From Phycisphaerales bacterium (lineage in GTDB: Bacteria > Planctomycetota > Phycisphaerae > Phycisphaerales > SM1A02), in contig SIAB01000002.1 in assembly GCA_009692015.1 (NCBI GenBank), positions 1 to 56,741 on the forward strand: DNA of 56,741 nt, given 5' to 3'. The translations under genes were made by a program, and so were the position numbers. Shown here one piece after another: positions 16,720-30,917 of this stretch (the stretch's first letter is position 1; the number at the start of each line of letters is the position of its first letter). Under the pieces are notes generated by a model, which was given only the letters and a program-made list of their open reading frames with translations, was not told where the DNA came from and searched no databases.

Positions 16720-18045
16720 GTGACCGATCCCGTGACCACGCCTTCTGGTATCGATCACAGCACCGAAGCGCTTGAAAAGTTGCTCGACATCTCGAAGCGC
16801 TTGGGTGCATCTTCGGATTTACCGGTCGTGCTGGGGGTCATCATCGACGCCCTGCGCGATCTCTTGAACGCCGAGCGCGCCACCGTTCTCACCTACGAAC
16901 CGAAGTCCAATGAACTCGCGATGCATGTCGCCCACGGCGTTTCAGGGGATTCCGGCGCGAGCGTCGTTCGCTTTTCGGCGACGACTGGAATCGCCGGCGC
17001 TTGTGCCACAACGCGCACGATGATCAATATCCCCGATGCGTACGCCGATGCCCGGTTCAATCGAGAAATCGACCTGCGCACGGGTTTTTGCACCAAGTCG
17101 ATTCTGGCGATTCCGCTGATCGATGACGCGGGCGAACTCGTAGGCGTCGCGCAGGTTCTCAACACGGGGCATGGTGAATTCACACGATTGGATGAACAGA
17201 TCGCCAGCGGTATCGCAGCGCACGCCGCGATTGCGCTGCGCAGGGCGCGATTGATTCAGGACCAGATCGAAAAACTCAGACTTCAAGAGGAGATGTCAGT
17301 GGCGCGCGAGATGCAGCAGGCCTCATTTCCCTCCGCGCTGCCGGTCCATACCCACTACGACCTCGCGGCCTTCAGCACCCCCGCCGAGGCCTGTGGTGGC
17401 GACGCCTTCGATTGCTTCCCGCTGCGTGCCAACACGATCGCGCGCGCGGGGGAGACCCCCGATTACCTGGTGTTCCTCATTGCCGATGCCACCGGTCACG
17501 GTGTTGGCCCAGCGCTTTCGTCGATTCAGGTGCGCGGAATGCTTCGTGTTGCAGCCCGATTGGGACAACCGCTCGGCGCGATCGCCCGCGAGATCAACGC
17601 GCAGGCGGTGCAGGACCTCCCGGCCGGTCACTTTGTGACTGCGTGGATGGGCATTTTGGATCTCGCGACCCATTCCATCGAGTGCTTCAGTGCCGGACAG
17701 GGTCCGATCTTTGTCTACCGCCGCGCCGAGGATCGCTTTGAGGAGATCGAGAGCGACGCCCCGCCGCTTGGGATCATGGTTGACGGGTTCGATCAGGAAG
17801 GGACCCGCCGAATCGAATTGAATGTCGGCGACATCGTGATGCTCATCACCGATGGCTACTACGAGGCGGTCGATCCCAAACTCAACATGTGGGGCGAGCC
17901 GGGTGTTCAGGCGGTGGTTCGTCGCATGCGCGATGAACCGCTTGATGCCGTGCGTCGAGAGTTGGACCGCGCCGTGCTCGGCTTTGCGCAAGCAGATTCG
18001 ACGATCGATGACCGCACCGCCATCTTGTTGAAGCGGCTTTCGTGA
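16720..18045 (+). CDS. GAF domain SpoIIE-type protein phosphatase
   Basis: A 441-residue signalling protein. A GAF sensor domain (about 20-180) is followed by a helical linker (IQDQIEKLRLQEEMSVAREMQ, split across the domain boundary) and a PP2C/SpoIIE Ser/Thr phosphatase domain. Metal-binding acidic residues are in GGDAFD, IADATGHG, LITDGYYEA and STIDDRTAI. Such RsbU-like proteins dephosphorylate anti-sigma antagonists (STAS proteins) or other regulators after small-molecule sensing by the GAF domain. No STAS or RsbW-like partner is in the window. GTG at 16720 was chosen because the frame upstream lies within the VCBS gene; GTG at 16732 is the alternative. Probably cotranscribed with the VCBS gene. 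Confidence 0.92.
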   Translation: MTDPVTTPSGIDHSTEALEKLLDISKRLGASSDLPVVLGVIIDALRDLLNAERATVLTYEPKSNELAMHVAHGVSGDSGASVVRFSATTGIAGACATTRTMINIPDAYADARFNREIDLRTGFCTKSILAIPLIDDAGELVGVAQVLNTGHGEFTRLDEQIASGIAAHAAIALRRARLIQDQIEKLRLQEEMSVAREMQQASFPSALPVHTHYDLAAFSTPAEACGGDAFDCFPLRANTIARAGETPDYLVFLIADATGHGVGPALSSIQVRGMLRVAARLGQPLGAIAREINAQAVQDLPAGHFVTAWMGILDLATHSIECFSAGQGPIFVYRRAEDRFEEIESDAPPLGIMVDGFDQEGTRRIELNVGDIVMLITDGYYEAVDPKLNMWGEPGVQAVVRRMRDEPLDAVRRELDRAVLGFAQADSTIDDRTAILLKRLS

Positions 18046-18095
18046 CTGCCAGATCCCACCATTGCCGCGCCCACCCACTGCCCGACCGGTCGCTC

Positions 18096-18101
18096 TATTC
18101 T
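18096..18101 (+). promoter_or_regulatory. -10 box (TATTCT) of the MBL-fold gene
   Basis: TATTCT, then eight bases (GGGGGCAC), then the ATG at 18110. There is no separate Shine-Dalgarno sequence at a usual distance, although the G-run could contribute, and no clear -35. Confidence 0.4.
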
Positions 18102-18109
18102 GGGGGCAC

Positions 18110-18871
18110 ATGACGCTTCGCGTTGTCATCATCGGAACGGGAAGCGCGCTCTCGACGCGCCACTTTGGATCGAGCGCGGTCATCGTGAGCGGGAGCTCGC
18201 CGATCCTCATCGATTGCCCCGACTCGGTGCTGCGAGCACTCGCGCAGGGATCGCAATCGTCTGGCGTCACGATCGATCCACTCTGCATCCAAGACATTCT
18301 GATCACCCACTTGCACGGCGACCATGCCAACGGACTTGAGGCGATGGGATGGCTTCATTGGATCGCCAGACAGGGAACACGCGCCGCGGATTCGCGAGGA
18401 GCGCCGCGAATCCACGCCATCGCCCCGGTCGCTGCGAGATTGTGGGAGAGGCTGGCGCCAGCGATGGATCAGAACGGAAGCGCGACGCTCGCGGATTACT
18501 TTTCAGTGAAGATCATCGATCCGAGCACACCCGCGATCGTGGCTGGACTGCAGGTCGAAGTGCGACCTGCCGAACACCTCATTCCAGGATGTGGCTTTCG
18601 AATCTCGCAAGGCGGTGCCACGCTGGGTTGGAGCGGTGACACGCGGTTCGATCCTGCTCATATCGATTGGCTTTCATCTGCCGACTTGATCGTGCACGAG
18701 ACGACCGAGTCTCGAGTTCATACCCCCATCGCCTGCTTGAACGCGCTTGCCCCGGCTCTGCGGCGCAAGATGCGGCTCATCCACATGGAAGATCTGTTCG
18801 ATCAGGCCGTGACCGACATCGCAGCGCTGCACGAGGGCGAAGTGCTCGAGGTTTCCGGCACCCCACGCTGA
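18110..18871 (+). CDS. MBL-fold hydrolase, RNase Z-like
   Basis: A 253-residue metallo-beta-lactamase-fold protein. The metal signature THLHGDHANGLEAMG (about residues 62-76) is complete. Later ligands are in PAEHLI, WSGDTRFD and LIHMEDL. IIGTGSALSTRHFGSSAVI at the start resembles RNase Z and related phosphodiesterases, but the flexible exosite arm typical of RNase Z is not evident, so a general MBL hydrolase is the safer call. The ATG at 18110 follows a -10-like box by eight bases. Its last 70 bases overlap the 3' end of the convergent citrate synthase gene. Confidence 0.9.
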   Translation: MTLRVVIIGTGSALSTRHFGSSAVIVSGSSPILIDCPDSVLRALAQGSQSSGVTIDPLCIQDILITHLHGDHANGLEAMGWLHWIARQGTRAADSRGAPRIHAIAPVAARLWERLAPAMDQNGSATLADYFSVKIIDPSTPAIVAGLQVEVRPAEHLIPGCGFRISQGGATLGWSGDTRFDPAHIDWLSSADLIVHETTESRVHTPIACLNALAPALRRKMRLIHMEDLFDQAVTDIAALHEGEVLEVSGTPR

Positions 18872-20001
18872 TCGAGCGGCTGATAGGTGAGACCGTGCGG
18901 TCCCCTGTAATCCGCATGCGGTCGAATCAACTTGTTCGCAGCGAGTTGTTCGATGCAGTGCCCGGTCCAACCAGCCATGCGGCTCGCGGCGAACATGCAG
19001 GTGAAGAGATCGAGATCGAGACCGAGCGCGTAGTAGGTGGTCGCGGAGTAGAAGTCGACATTGGGGAAAATCCCCTTCTCGACAATGTTGGGCTGGGCCA
19101 GCACGATTTCCTCGATGCGCCGCGTCATTTCGTAGAGTGGAAGATTGCCGGTGTCGGCCGCAACTTGCTTGGCAAATGTCTTGAGGTATGTCGCGCGGGG
19201 GTCGTACGCCTTGTAGACGCGGTGACCGAATCCCATAATCCGTTCCTTGCGAGCCAACTTGCTGGCGATGTATCCATCCACCTTCGAAATGTCGCCAATC
19301 TCAACCAGCATCTCCATCACTTCTTGATTGGCACCGCCGTGCAGCGGGCCCTTGAGTGTGCCCACGGCGGTCGTCGCGGCGGAGTACATGTCGCTCTGCG
19401 TGGAGATCGTCACCCGCGCGGCGAAGGTCGAGGCATTGAGACCATGATCGGCGTGCAGAACAAGGCAGACATCGAGCGCGCGGGCCATCGGCGCAGTCGG
19501 CTTGGCACCCGTCAACATCCAGAGAAAGTTTGCGGCCAGCGAGAGCGAACAATCGGGTTCGATGAAGGACTTCCCCTTGCGGTATCGATCAAAGAGGGCC
19601 ACCAGTGTCGCTGTCTTGGCGACCAAACGAATCGACTTGCGCTCGTTGGCGGCCAGCGATGGGTCATCGGCTTCTGTGTCGAAGTGGGCGAGGGCGGAGA
19701 CCAGCGTGCGCAGTGCATCCATCGGCGCAGCCGTGCGGGGAATGGCACGAACGACATCCAGCAGGCGACGGTCCACGCAATACTCGCTCTGCAGTTGTCT
19801 GGTGAATGCCGAGAGTTCCTGCGCCGTCGGCAGATGGCCATGCCACAAGAGCCATGTTGTTTCTTCGAAGGTCGAATAGCGAGCGAGTGAATCGATGTCG
19901 TATCCGACATACTCGAGCACGCCCTTCACGCCATCGATGAACGAGAGCGTGGTCTCTGCTGCGATTGTGTTCCCGAGACCTTTGTCAACAATAAGTGGCA
20001 T
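18802..20001 (-). CDS. gltA: Citrate synthase
   Basis: A 399-residue citrate (or 2-methylcitrate) synthase that condenses acetyl-CoA with oxaloacetate in the TCA cycle. The catalytic set is visible: His in VLHADHGLNAS, His in GFGHRVYK and Asp in NVDFYSATTYYALG. AGWTGHCIEQLA and IRPHADYRGP are the normal C-terminal motifs. About 20 residues after TYQPLDQRG form a non-family tail encoded by the 70 bases overlapping the MBL-fold gene. Size and lack of an N-terminal extension fit the shorter Bacillus-type enzyme; methylcitrate synthase cannot be excluded. AGGAG lies before the ATG, and TAGGAT nine bases upstream. Confidence 0.95.
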   Translation of the reverse strand: MPLIVDKGLGNTIAAETTLSFIDGVKGVLEYVGYDIDSLARYSTFEETTWLLWHGHLPTAQELSAFTRQLQSEYCVDRRLLDVVRAIPRTAAPMDALRTLVSALAHFDTEADDPSLAANERKSIRLVAKTATLVALFDRYRKGKSFIEPDCSLSLAANFLWMLTGAKPTAPMARALDVCLVLHADHGLNASTFAARVTISTQSDMYSAATTAVGTLKGPLHGGANQEVMEMLVEIGDISKVDGYIASKLARKERIMGFGHRVYKAYDPRATYLKTFAKQVAADTGNLPLYEMTRRIEEIVLAQPNIVEKGIFPNVDFYSATTYYALGLDLDLFTCMFAASRMAGWTGHCIEQLAANKLIRPHADYRGPHGLTYQPLDQRGVPETSSTSPSCSAAMSVTA

Positions 20002-20009
20002 AAAACTCC

Positions 20010-20016
20010 TATCCTA
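20010..20016. promoter_or_regulatory. Shared -10 sequence (TATCCTA) for divergent gltA and rhomboid genes
   Basis: Plus strand TATCCT (20010-20015) is 11 bases before the rhomboid ATG; minus strand TAGGAT (20016-20011) is nine bases before the gltA ATG. One 7-base sequence can thus act as -10 box in both directions in a 25-base gap. Both genes also have an AGGAG/AGGGG that could act as ribosome binding site. Confidence 0.45.
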
Positions 20017-20026
20017 GGGGTGCAAG

Positions 20027-21154
20027 ATGCTACCGCTTGGAACCGATCGAGTCACGAAAAAAACTCCGATTACAACGATTGCGATCGTCGCTCTCAACAT
20101 TGTTGTCTTCTTGTTTGTCTCGCTGGGTCTTCAACGCGATTCTGCGGCGGCAGAGGCGGTGTTGGGTCTGGGAGTCTTTCACCCGGGGATGATGACCGTG
20201 CTCACCCATCCGTGGACGCTCGTGACCTATGCATTTCTTCATGATTCCACGGGATTGAGCCATGTGGCGTTCAACATGCTCTTCCTCTGGATCTTCGGCA
20301 CGGCGGTTGAGGACCGCCTCGGTTCGATCGGTTTCGCCCTCTTCTATCTCGCCGCAGCCATCGTGGCGGCCCTCGGTCAGTGGATCATCGATCCTGCGCC
20401 CATGATTGGTGCCAGCGGAGCGGTCGCGGCGTCGACCGGGGCGTTTGCCGCACTCTGCCCAAGGGCTCGCGTGCGCGTTCTCTTCTTCTTCAGCATCATC
20501 GAGATTCCCGGAATTGTCCTGGTGATCATCTTTGCCGGGATCGATCTCATTGGGCAGATTGGCTCAAAGGTCTCCGAGATCGGCGGGATCGCCTACAGCG
20601 CGCACCTCTTTGGGTATCTCTTTGGGATCTCGACCATGGTTGCGCTCTTGGGACTGCGCGTGCTGCCGCGCACCGAATTCGACCTCTTCTTCTTGATGAA
20701 GCAGTGGAACCGCAGGCGGGCGATGCGCGCGGCGATGAGCCAGAGCAGTCCGTGGAGGAAGGATGCCTCGCGCGTCGCGGTCGATCCAGCGGTCGGATCC
20801 GCGCCCACGGGACCGACGAAACCCGCATCGGGCGAAGATCAGTCCACGCCGCGACCACTCAGCGAGAGCGATGCCAAACGCGCGCTCGATGATGCAACCG
20901 GTCGCTGGTCGCGCGGCGATGCCCGCGGCGCCGCATCGGCATGGGAGCGATTCGCAGCGCGCTGTCCAACACACTCCGAAGCCTGCGGCGCGCTCCTCCT
21001 CGCAGCGGTGACCCACGCCCGAAAACTGAACGCGCCGGCGCGCGCGCGCGAGATTCTGCAGGTACTGGCGACGCGCCAGCCCGCACCGAGCGCGGATGTG
21101 TTGGAGCAGGTGAAGACGCTCTTGAGCGAACTCGACGGGACAAGTTTGGCGTGA
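20027..21154 (+). CDS. Rhomboid-family intramembrane serine protease with helical tail
   Basis: A 375-residue protein. The first 225 residues form a six-helix rhomboid core with HVAFNMLFLWIFG in the L1/TM2 region, the catalytic Ser in MIGASGAVAAS (GxSG) and the catalytic His in AYSAHLFGYLFG. Rhomboids cleave single-pass membrane proteins within the bilayer. After a basic segment (QWNRRRAMRAAM) comes an Ala/Pro-rich linker and a C-terminal helical domain of about 100 residues that looks TPR-like (DDATGRWSRGDARGAASAWE), perhaps for partner binding in the cytoplasm. It is divergent from gltA with 25 bases between the starts, and its stop overlaps trpF (GTGA). Confidence 0.93.
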   Translation: MLPLGTDRVTKKTPITTIAIVALNIVVFLFVSLGLQRDSAAAEAVLGLGVFHPGMMTVLTHPWTLVTYAFLHDSTGLSHVAFNMLFLWIFGTAVEDRLGSIGFALFYLAAAIVAALGQWIIDPAPMIGASGAVAASTGAFAALCPRARVRVLFFFSIIEIPGIVLVIIFAGIDLIGQIGSKVSEIGGIAYSAHLFGYLFGISTMVALLGLRVLPRTEFDLFFLMKQWNRRRAMRAAMSQSSPWRKDASRVAVDPAVGSAPTGPTKPASGEDQSTPRPLSESDAKRALDDATGRWSRGDARGAASAWERFAARCPTHSEACGALLLAAVTHARKLNAPARAREILQVLATRQPAPSADVLEQVKTLLSELDGTSLA

Positions 21155-21789
21155 CTTTCCTCGTGAAAATCTGCGGTATTCGCGAGTGCGAGATGGCGCG
21201 GGTCTGCGTCGAAGCGGGAGCGACTGCGGTCGGGGTGGTGTTGTCGCCGGGCAGCCCGCGCACGACGACCCTGGCGACCGCGCTGGAAATCCAGTCGACG
21301 CTCCCGGGTGGCGTTGCGTGCATCGCGGTGGTTCGCGATGTCTCGCTGGGCGATCCAAGCCTGGCAATGTGGACCGGCAGCATTCAGTTTCATGGCAGGG
21401 AGAATGCGTTGCAGATTGCTCAGATTGTGGGGGCGAATCCGCAGCGCGCAGCGCAGCGATCGATCATCAAGGCAGTCTCTGGGAGCCCCTCCGAGATACT
21501 CGCCTGGGACTTCGATCCAACGATCGATGCCATCCTGGTCGATGGCCAAGCGCCAGGCAGCGGCACAGCACACGACGATGCGTGGCTTCACATTCTTGCG
21601 ACGCTCCGTCCGCGCATGCAGAAGCCGCTCATTCTTGCGGGAGGACTCACCCCCGAGAGCGTCGCGCGCGCGATCGAGATCGTCCGTCCGAGCGGTGTTG
21701 ATGTCTCAAGCGGCGTTGAGAGCGCGCGCGGCGTCAAGGACGCCGGGCTTGTCCGGGCATTCGTGACCGCGGCTCTTGACGCCCACGCT

Positions 21790-21813
<24 letters not shown>
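21151..21813 (+). CDS. trpF: Phosphoribosylanthranilate isomerase
   Basis: A 220-residue (beta/alpha)8 enzyme of tryptophan synthesis, converting phosphoribosylanthranilate to CdRP. Family motifs: VKICGIRE at the start (catalytic Cys in KICGI), GVVLSPGSPR, IQFHG, ILVDGQAPGSG, LILAGGLTPESV and VDVSSGVESARGVKD. The GTG at 21151 overlaps the rhomboid stop; an in-frame open stretch upstream lies within the rhomboid gene and is not TrpF-like. No other trp genes are adjacent. Its 3' end overlaps the convergent RdgC-like gene by 24 bases. Confidence 0.93.
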
Positions 21814-26159
<4,346 letters not shown>

Positions 26160-26163
<4 letters not shown>

Positions 26164-28568
26164 GGTGTCACCGGTTCCTTGGCTTGGGCGAGACGCGCCG
26201 TTGCCGCCGCGCGCACGCGTTCGCCGGTGCGACGGATGAGCAGGGGCTTCACAGAAAAAGCGTAGATCATTCCCAGCACGGCGATGATGCATCCGGCGAG
26301 TTGCGTCACCACGCCGTTACTGTTGCCGACGCCCAGCACGGTGTAGTTCAAGCCCATCGAACCGCGGTCCTGCGCCGAGGGTTGTTCTGGTGGATCCCAC
26401 TGCGCCTGGAAGTACCAGAGCCCCTTGTGTTCGATCGGACTATTGACGCTCACGGGGGTTGGCGGACCCCACGATCCATCCGCGTCGCCGAGCCCGAGTT
26501 CACGAAATCGAACCAGACTCTTGTAGTCGCGAATCGTGCCACCCTCGCCGGTGTATCCACCCTCGTAGCTGGTGAGCACAAACTCTTCGAGGGCCACCTC
26601 GGTGTGGAGCGAACGGCGTTGCCGAGAAAACAGCAGTTCAATCTGGCGACCATCCGCGAGCGTCACAGCGACAGGGTGATAGGGGTGACGGCGAAGTGCG
26701 AAGCGAACATCATCGACCGCGTAGGGGCTGAACTCCATCCACTGCGTCGTCGCTCCTGGAACGACGACTTGCACCTGGGCAAAAAGCTCGCGCGCGTCGC
26801 GGATGCGCTGTTCTTCGGGCACAATCATCGGACGTGTTTCCACCACGGCGCGGGGCACAAACGATGTGACGGTGAGCGAGAGTCCAGCAGGCAGCTCGAT
26901 CGGCTGATCCACGACCACGGGCTGAACCGTTGCCTGCTTGTCTCCGATTGCAGTGATCAACCGCAGTTGTTCCTCGGCCGGTCCGACGGCGAGTGTCAGG
27001 ATCGCGCGTCCCCCACCGGGTTGATACTCCATCTGCACCGATGGATCCGGAGGAATCGGCGACCCATGGCTACCTGCATCTTGTGGCACATCCCGGGTGA
27101 GCGAAGGATCGTCAAAGACCCATCGACGAATTGTTGTTGTCGGCGTCTTGATGTCAACGATGAGCACACTTGCCGTGCGGGCGCCAATCGGCAAGTCATC
27201 CTGGGCAGCGATCACGCGAAATCCATACCCCGAGTCAGCCGCGCCGACGGGAAGAAACGAATTGACCCCCCCGCCCTCTGGAACTCGCACCCGCTCGACC
27301 AGATCTATTCCAGCGGCTGGGATCACGAAATGAACCTGCGCGGCGCCCTGCAACTTCGCCAACTGCTCCTCGCTGGTCACGGCAACCATGCGAATCAGCC
27401 CAGCATCACCGCTGGATCGTTCAGGATCGAATGCCCGCAAGTGATACGAGGTTTGCGCCCCCTCACTTCCGCGCACTTCAATCGACGCGAAGGGATTGAA
27501 TGGGGCCTGCGCGCCGCCCACCGTCAACCGCGACTTTGTCTGTGCGTAGCGCAGGTATCCGTTCACTGAAAATGTCACATCGGGGCAGGGATCATTTGCC
27601 TCGGTCGCAGGAACAGAAACATGAATCGGATCGATGGGCAGACTCTGCAGGCTGGGCGACTCAAACACATCGCTGTGCGATCCAATGCAATCGTTGTAGA
27701 GAGGAACACCGACAACCTTGCGCTCAACCCACACCGATGATCCCCTGGGACGAACATAGAGCGCCCAGGCCTTGGCAAGATCGTTGCGAAGATAAAAGTA
27801 TCGCTGCCCCTCGTACTCAAGCGACGCGATCAGACGCGGCTCGACCAGCGCGCTCCCCGTTTCCTTGATCGCCCGCTTCATCGGCTGGGCTGGATCCTTG
27901 GTGAAGATGATGTCTTCGGTGTACTCGGGATGATTGGCGATCATCTGGCGCATGAAACGCTTCGCCCCGCTGGTCACCAGCAACTTCACGCTGTAGGCAC
28001 GCGAACCGGCATCACTCCCCGATCGCAATTCCCAGGCGGGATCAATTTCGGCGACTTCGACCGTCACGGCGCTGGCACCCGATCCAATCGTTGCCGATCC
28101 CCCGAGCGCCGCGAGCAACTCAATCCGCTCGCTGCTTCCTTCGAGGGCCAGCACAACCTTGCGACGGGCGACTGGTGCATCACCCTCCACCTTGCTCTGA
28201 AAGTAAATGAAGCTGCCAACGATAAGCACGATCACGCCGGTATGGATCGTCCAAACACCGAGATTCACGACGCGCAGTGGGATGCGCCGCAGGGTGGTGA
28301 CGATGAGTGTCAAGGCGATGAGCCCGACGAGTGTGGTAAATGGCCACCAGTGAAACCACTCAAACTCGGTCATTTCAAAGGCGCGCCACTGGCGCATTTG
28401 CTGATGCACCCAGGCGTCGGGATGGAAGAGATTCGGATGCACCGGATAAAGGATCCCAGCGCTGCCAACCGACATATAGATGAAGAGCAGGACCAGAAGC
28501 ACGATGCCAAAGCGCACCGCACTGAACAGGTCATACACCGCTCGGCCAAGTGAAATCAACAGCGTCAT
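26160..28568 (-). CDS. resB: Cytochrome c biogenesis protein ResB/CcsB (system II)
   Basis: An 802-residue ResB-family protein. Three N-terminal membrane helices (about 15-36, 75-95, 105-125) are followed by a very large soluble region (about residues 130-755) and one last membrane helix (VVTQLAGCIIAVLGMIYAF). In the family the soluble part faces the periplasm and holds apocytochrome c, while CcsA brings heme. The loop is much longer than in typical 450-600-residue ResB proteins. A HWWPF motif after helix 1 and HTGVIVLIVGSF in helix 3 carry conserved His/Trp. The start is preceded by TAGGAT at nine bases and a GAGG. First gene of the resB-ccsA operon. Confidence 0.9.
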
Positions 28569-28577
28569 CGCCTCGTC

Positions 28578-28605
28578 ATCCTAGGGTCATTTGATTCTGT
28601 AGGAT
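28578..28605. promoter_or_regulatory. Divergent -10 boxes (two TAGGAT) for resB and the cyclophilin gene
   Basis: Minus strand TAGGAT (28583-28578) is nine bases before the resB ATG; plus strand TAGGAT (28600-28605) is eight bases before the cyclophilin ATG. They form an inverted repeat with a 16-base gap, and each would occupy the other's -35 position. Confidence 0.45.
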
Positions 28606-28613
28606 GCGTTGCT

Positions 28614-29351
28614 ATGCCAAACATCGCTCTCAACAACCGCCGCCGACTCTTCGCAGGAACCGCACTCTTTTTCAGCGCACTCTTGGTAGCCATCTCGGTG
28701 CCACTCTTCGCCCACGAGAGTGCTAAGCAAGAGAGCGCCAAGCCCGCCGCGCCGGTTGCAGCGGCGCCATGCGCAGCGCCTGTCTTTGTGGCGATGACAA
28801 CCACCAAGGGAACGCTTTATCTCGAACTCAATGCCGAGAAGGCCCCGATCACGGTTGCCAACTTTGTGGCCTACGCCAAGGATGGTTACTACAACGGCAC
28901 CATCTTTCACCGCGTCATCAAATCGTTCATGATCCAAGGCGGCGGTCATACCGCTGACATGGCGGAAAAGACCCACAAAGCACCGATCAAGAATGAATGG
29001 ACCAATTGTCTCACCAATGACCGTGGCGCGATTGCCATGGCTCGCACGAATGAACCGGACAGCGCGGCTGCGCAGTTCTTCATCAATACCGTCGACAACA
29101 AGATGCTCGATGTGCCGCGCGGTGGCGCGGCCTACGCGGTGTTCGGAAAGGTCGTCACGGGGATGGATGTGGTCGACGCGATTGCCGCCGTTGCGGTCGG
29201 ACAGTCCAAGGGCATGGGTGATGTTCCAAAGGAAACCATCACCATCACCAAGGTTGAGGTCCTTTCTGGACCACCAGCTGCGGACGCACCCACACTGCTC
29301 GTTCCAGCAGCACCTGCGGTTCCTGCGCCCGCAACAAGCCCCACACCGTAA
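28614..29351 (+). CDS. Exported cyclophilin-type peptidyl-prolyl isomerase
   Basis: A 245-residue protein with an N-terminal signal or anchor (LFAGTALFFSALLVAISVPLFA), an Ala-rich linker, a bacterial cyclophilin domain (about 58-215) and a Pro/Ala-rich tail. Key parts are EKAPITVANFVAYAKDGYY, the active-site strand FHRVIKSFMIQGG, AMARTNEPDSAAAQFFIN and VFGKVVTGMDVVDAI. It should catalyse proline cis-trans isomerisation in the envelope. Eight bases before the ATG is TAGGAT. The stop overlaps the start of the aldehyde dehydrogenase gene (TAATG). Confidence 0.93.
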   Translation: MPNIALNNRRRLFAGTALFFSALLVAISVPLFAHESAKQESAKPAAPVAAAPCAAPVFVAMTTTKGTLYLELNAEKAPITVANFVAYAKDGYYNGTIFHRVIKSFMIQGGGHTADMAEKTHKAPIKNEWTNCLTNDRGAIAMARTNEPDSAAAQFFINTVDNKMLDVPRGGAAYAVFGKVVTGMDVVDAIAAVAVGQSKGMGDVPKETITITKVEVLSGPPAADAPTLLVPAAPAVPAPATSPTP

Positions 29352-30916
29352 TGGTCGCGGTGACTTCACTGCATCCGCTCTTGCATCGCTTGGGGATCGC
29401 GACGCACCCGCTGGTGACCGCTCCCGACGCTGCGAACAAGTCGCTCCTGGCATCGATCAATCCTGCCACGGGCGCAGCGATTGCCGCCGTGCGCCTGCAG
29501 TCGACGCAAGACTTGGACGCGACGATCGCCAGGTCATCTGCGGTCTTCGCCCACTGGCGCAACCTTCCCGCTCCACAACGCGGCGAAATCGTGCGCCGAA
29601 TTGGCAACGAGTTTCGGGTGCTGAAGGAACCGCTCGGCGAACTCGTCTCGCTTGAGATGGGAAAGATCCGGACCGAGGGACTCGGCGAAGTGCAGGAAGC
29701 GGTCGACATCGCCGACTTTGCGGTGGGTCTCTCTCGGCAACTCTACGGAAATGCGATGCACTCGGAGCGCAGCCGACATCGGATGTATGAGCAGTGGCAT
29801 CCACTGGGTCCAATTGGAATCATTTCTGCCTTCAACTTCCCCTGCGCTGTCTGGGCCTGGAATGCATTTGTGGCCGCCGCCTGCGGCGATACTTGCTTGT
29901 GGAAGCCGAGCCTGATGACTCCCCTCGTGGCAATCGCCTCAAACGAGGTCGCTCGACGGGTGATGCGCGAACAGGATCTCTTTCGACCCACGGGTCTCGA
30001 CCCGGCGGATGTTTTCACACTCATCATCGGCTCGGACGACCAAGTCGGTGAGCCGCTGCTGGCAGATCGGCGCATCCCACTGGTCAGCGCCACAGGATCG
30101 TGCCGCATGGGCCGCCGCGTCGCCCAAGTTGTCGGCGCCCGACTAGGGCGAACCCTGCTCGAACTCGGCGGCAACAATGCGATCATCGTGCACGGCGATG
30201 CAGATCTCGATCTTGTCACCCGCGCCGTTCTCTTTGGCGCTGTGGGAACCGCCGGACAACGATGCACGAGCACCCGTCGACTGCTCGTCCACGAAACCAT
30301 CGTGGATCAGGTGATTGCCCGACTCGCCAAGGCCTATCAGTCGATTCCGATCGGTGATCCGCTCGAGGCGAAGACTCTGATGGGACCGCTCATCGACGCG
30401 CGATCCGTCGCGGCTATGCGCACCGCGATCGAGCAGGCGGTGGCCCAGGGTTGCACGGTGATCTGCGGTGGCACGGCTGGCATCGATCGCCAAGCACAGC
30501 GATCGGGATTCTTTGTAGAGCCCACGATTCTGCGGGTTCCAAAGGGTCAGGTTCCGGCGATCACCCGCGAGGAAACCTTTGCGCCGATCCTGTATGTCTT
30601 CTCCGTGCGCTCGCTCGACGACGCCTTGCAGATTCAGAATGGAGTCGACCAAGGACTCTCAAGCGCCATCTTCACCGACAGTGTGCGATCCGCCGAGCAG
30701 TTCCTTTCGGCATCGGGCAGCGACTGCGGTATTGCGAATGTCAACATCGGCACAAGCGGAGCCGAAATCGGCGGAGCCTTCGGCGGCGAGAAGGACACTG
30801 GAGGCGGACGCGAATCTGGCTCGGACTCCTGGAAGGCATACATGCGTCGACAAACTTGCACGATCAACTGGGGTGGCGAACTGCCACTCGCTCAAGGCAT
30901 CCGCTTCGGAGACTGA
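29351..30916 (+). CDS. Aldehyde dehydrogenase, ALDH7 (antiquitin/AmaB-like)
   Basis: A 521-residue NAD-dependent aldehyde dehydrogenase. The catalytic Glu is in LELGGNNA and the catalytic Cys in [24 protein letters not shown] and the C-terminal block [19 protein letters not shown] with [10 protein letters not shown] and LPLAQGIRF are diagnostic of the ALDH7 group, which oxidises alpha-aminoadipate semialdehyde/piperideine-6-carboxylate in lysine breakdown. The assignment to a lysine pathway is by family; other omega-semialdehydes are possible. It overlaps the cyclophilin stop and lies one base before the CoA-transferase gene. Confidence 0.95.
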   Translation: MVAVTSLHPLLHRLGIATHPLVTAPDAANKSLLASINPATGAAIAAVRLQSTQDLDATIARSSAVFAHWRNLPAPQRGEIVRRIGNEFRVLKEPLGELVSLEMGKIRTEGLGEVQEAVDIADFAVGLSRQLYGNAMHSERSRHRMYEQWHPLGPIGIISAFNFPCAVWAWNAFVAAACGDTCLWKPSLMTPLVAIASNEVARRVMREQDLFRPTGLDPADVFTLIIGSDDQVGEPLLADRRIPLVSATGSCRMGRRVAQVVGARLGRTLLELGGNNAIIVHGDADLDLVTRAVLFGAVGTAGQRCTSTRRLLVHETIVDQVIARLAKAYQSIPIGDPLEAKTLMGPLIDARSVAAMRTAIEQAVAQGCTVICGGTAGIDRQAQRSGFFVEPTILRVPKGQVPAITREETFAPILYVFSVRSLDDALQIQNGVDQGLSSAIFTDSVRSAEQFLSASGSDCGIANVNIGTSGAEIGGAFGGEKDTGGGRESGSDSWKAYMRRQTCTINWGGELPLAQGIRFGD

Positions 30917-30917
30917 G

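Noticed and set aside
18667-19890. 407-codon open frame opposite citrate synthase
   Set aside because: Antisense of a conserved enzyme; no protein family and no plausible start.
26184-27569. 461-codon open frame opposite resB
   Set aside because: Shadow frame with no recognisable protein and composition typical of antisense reads.
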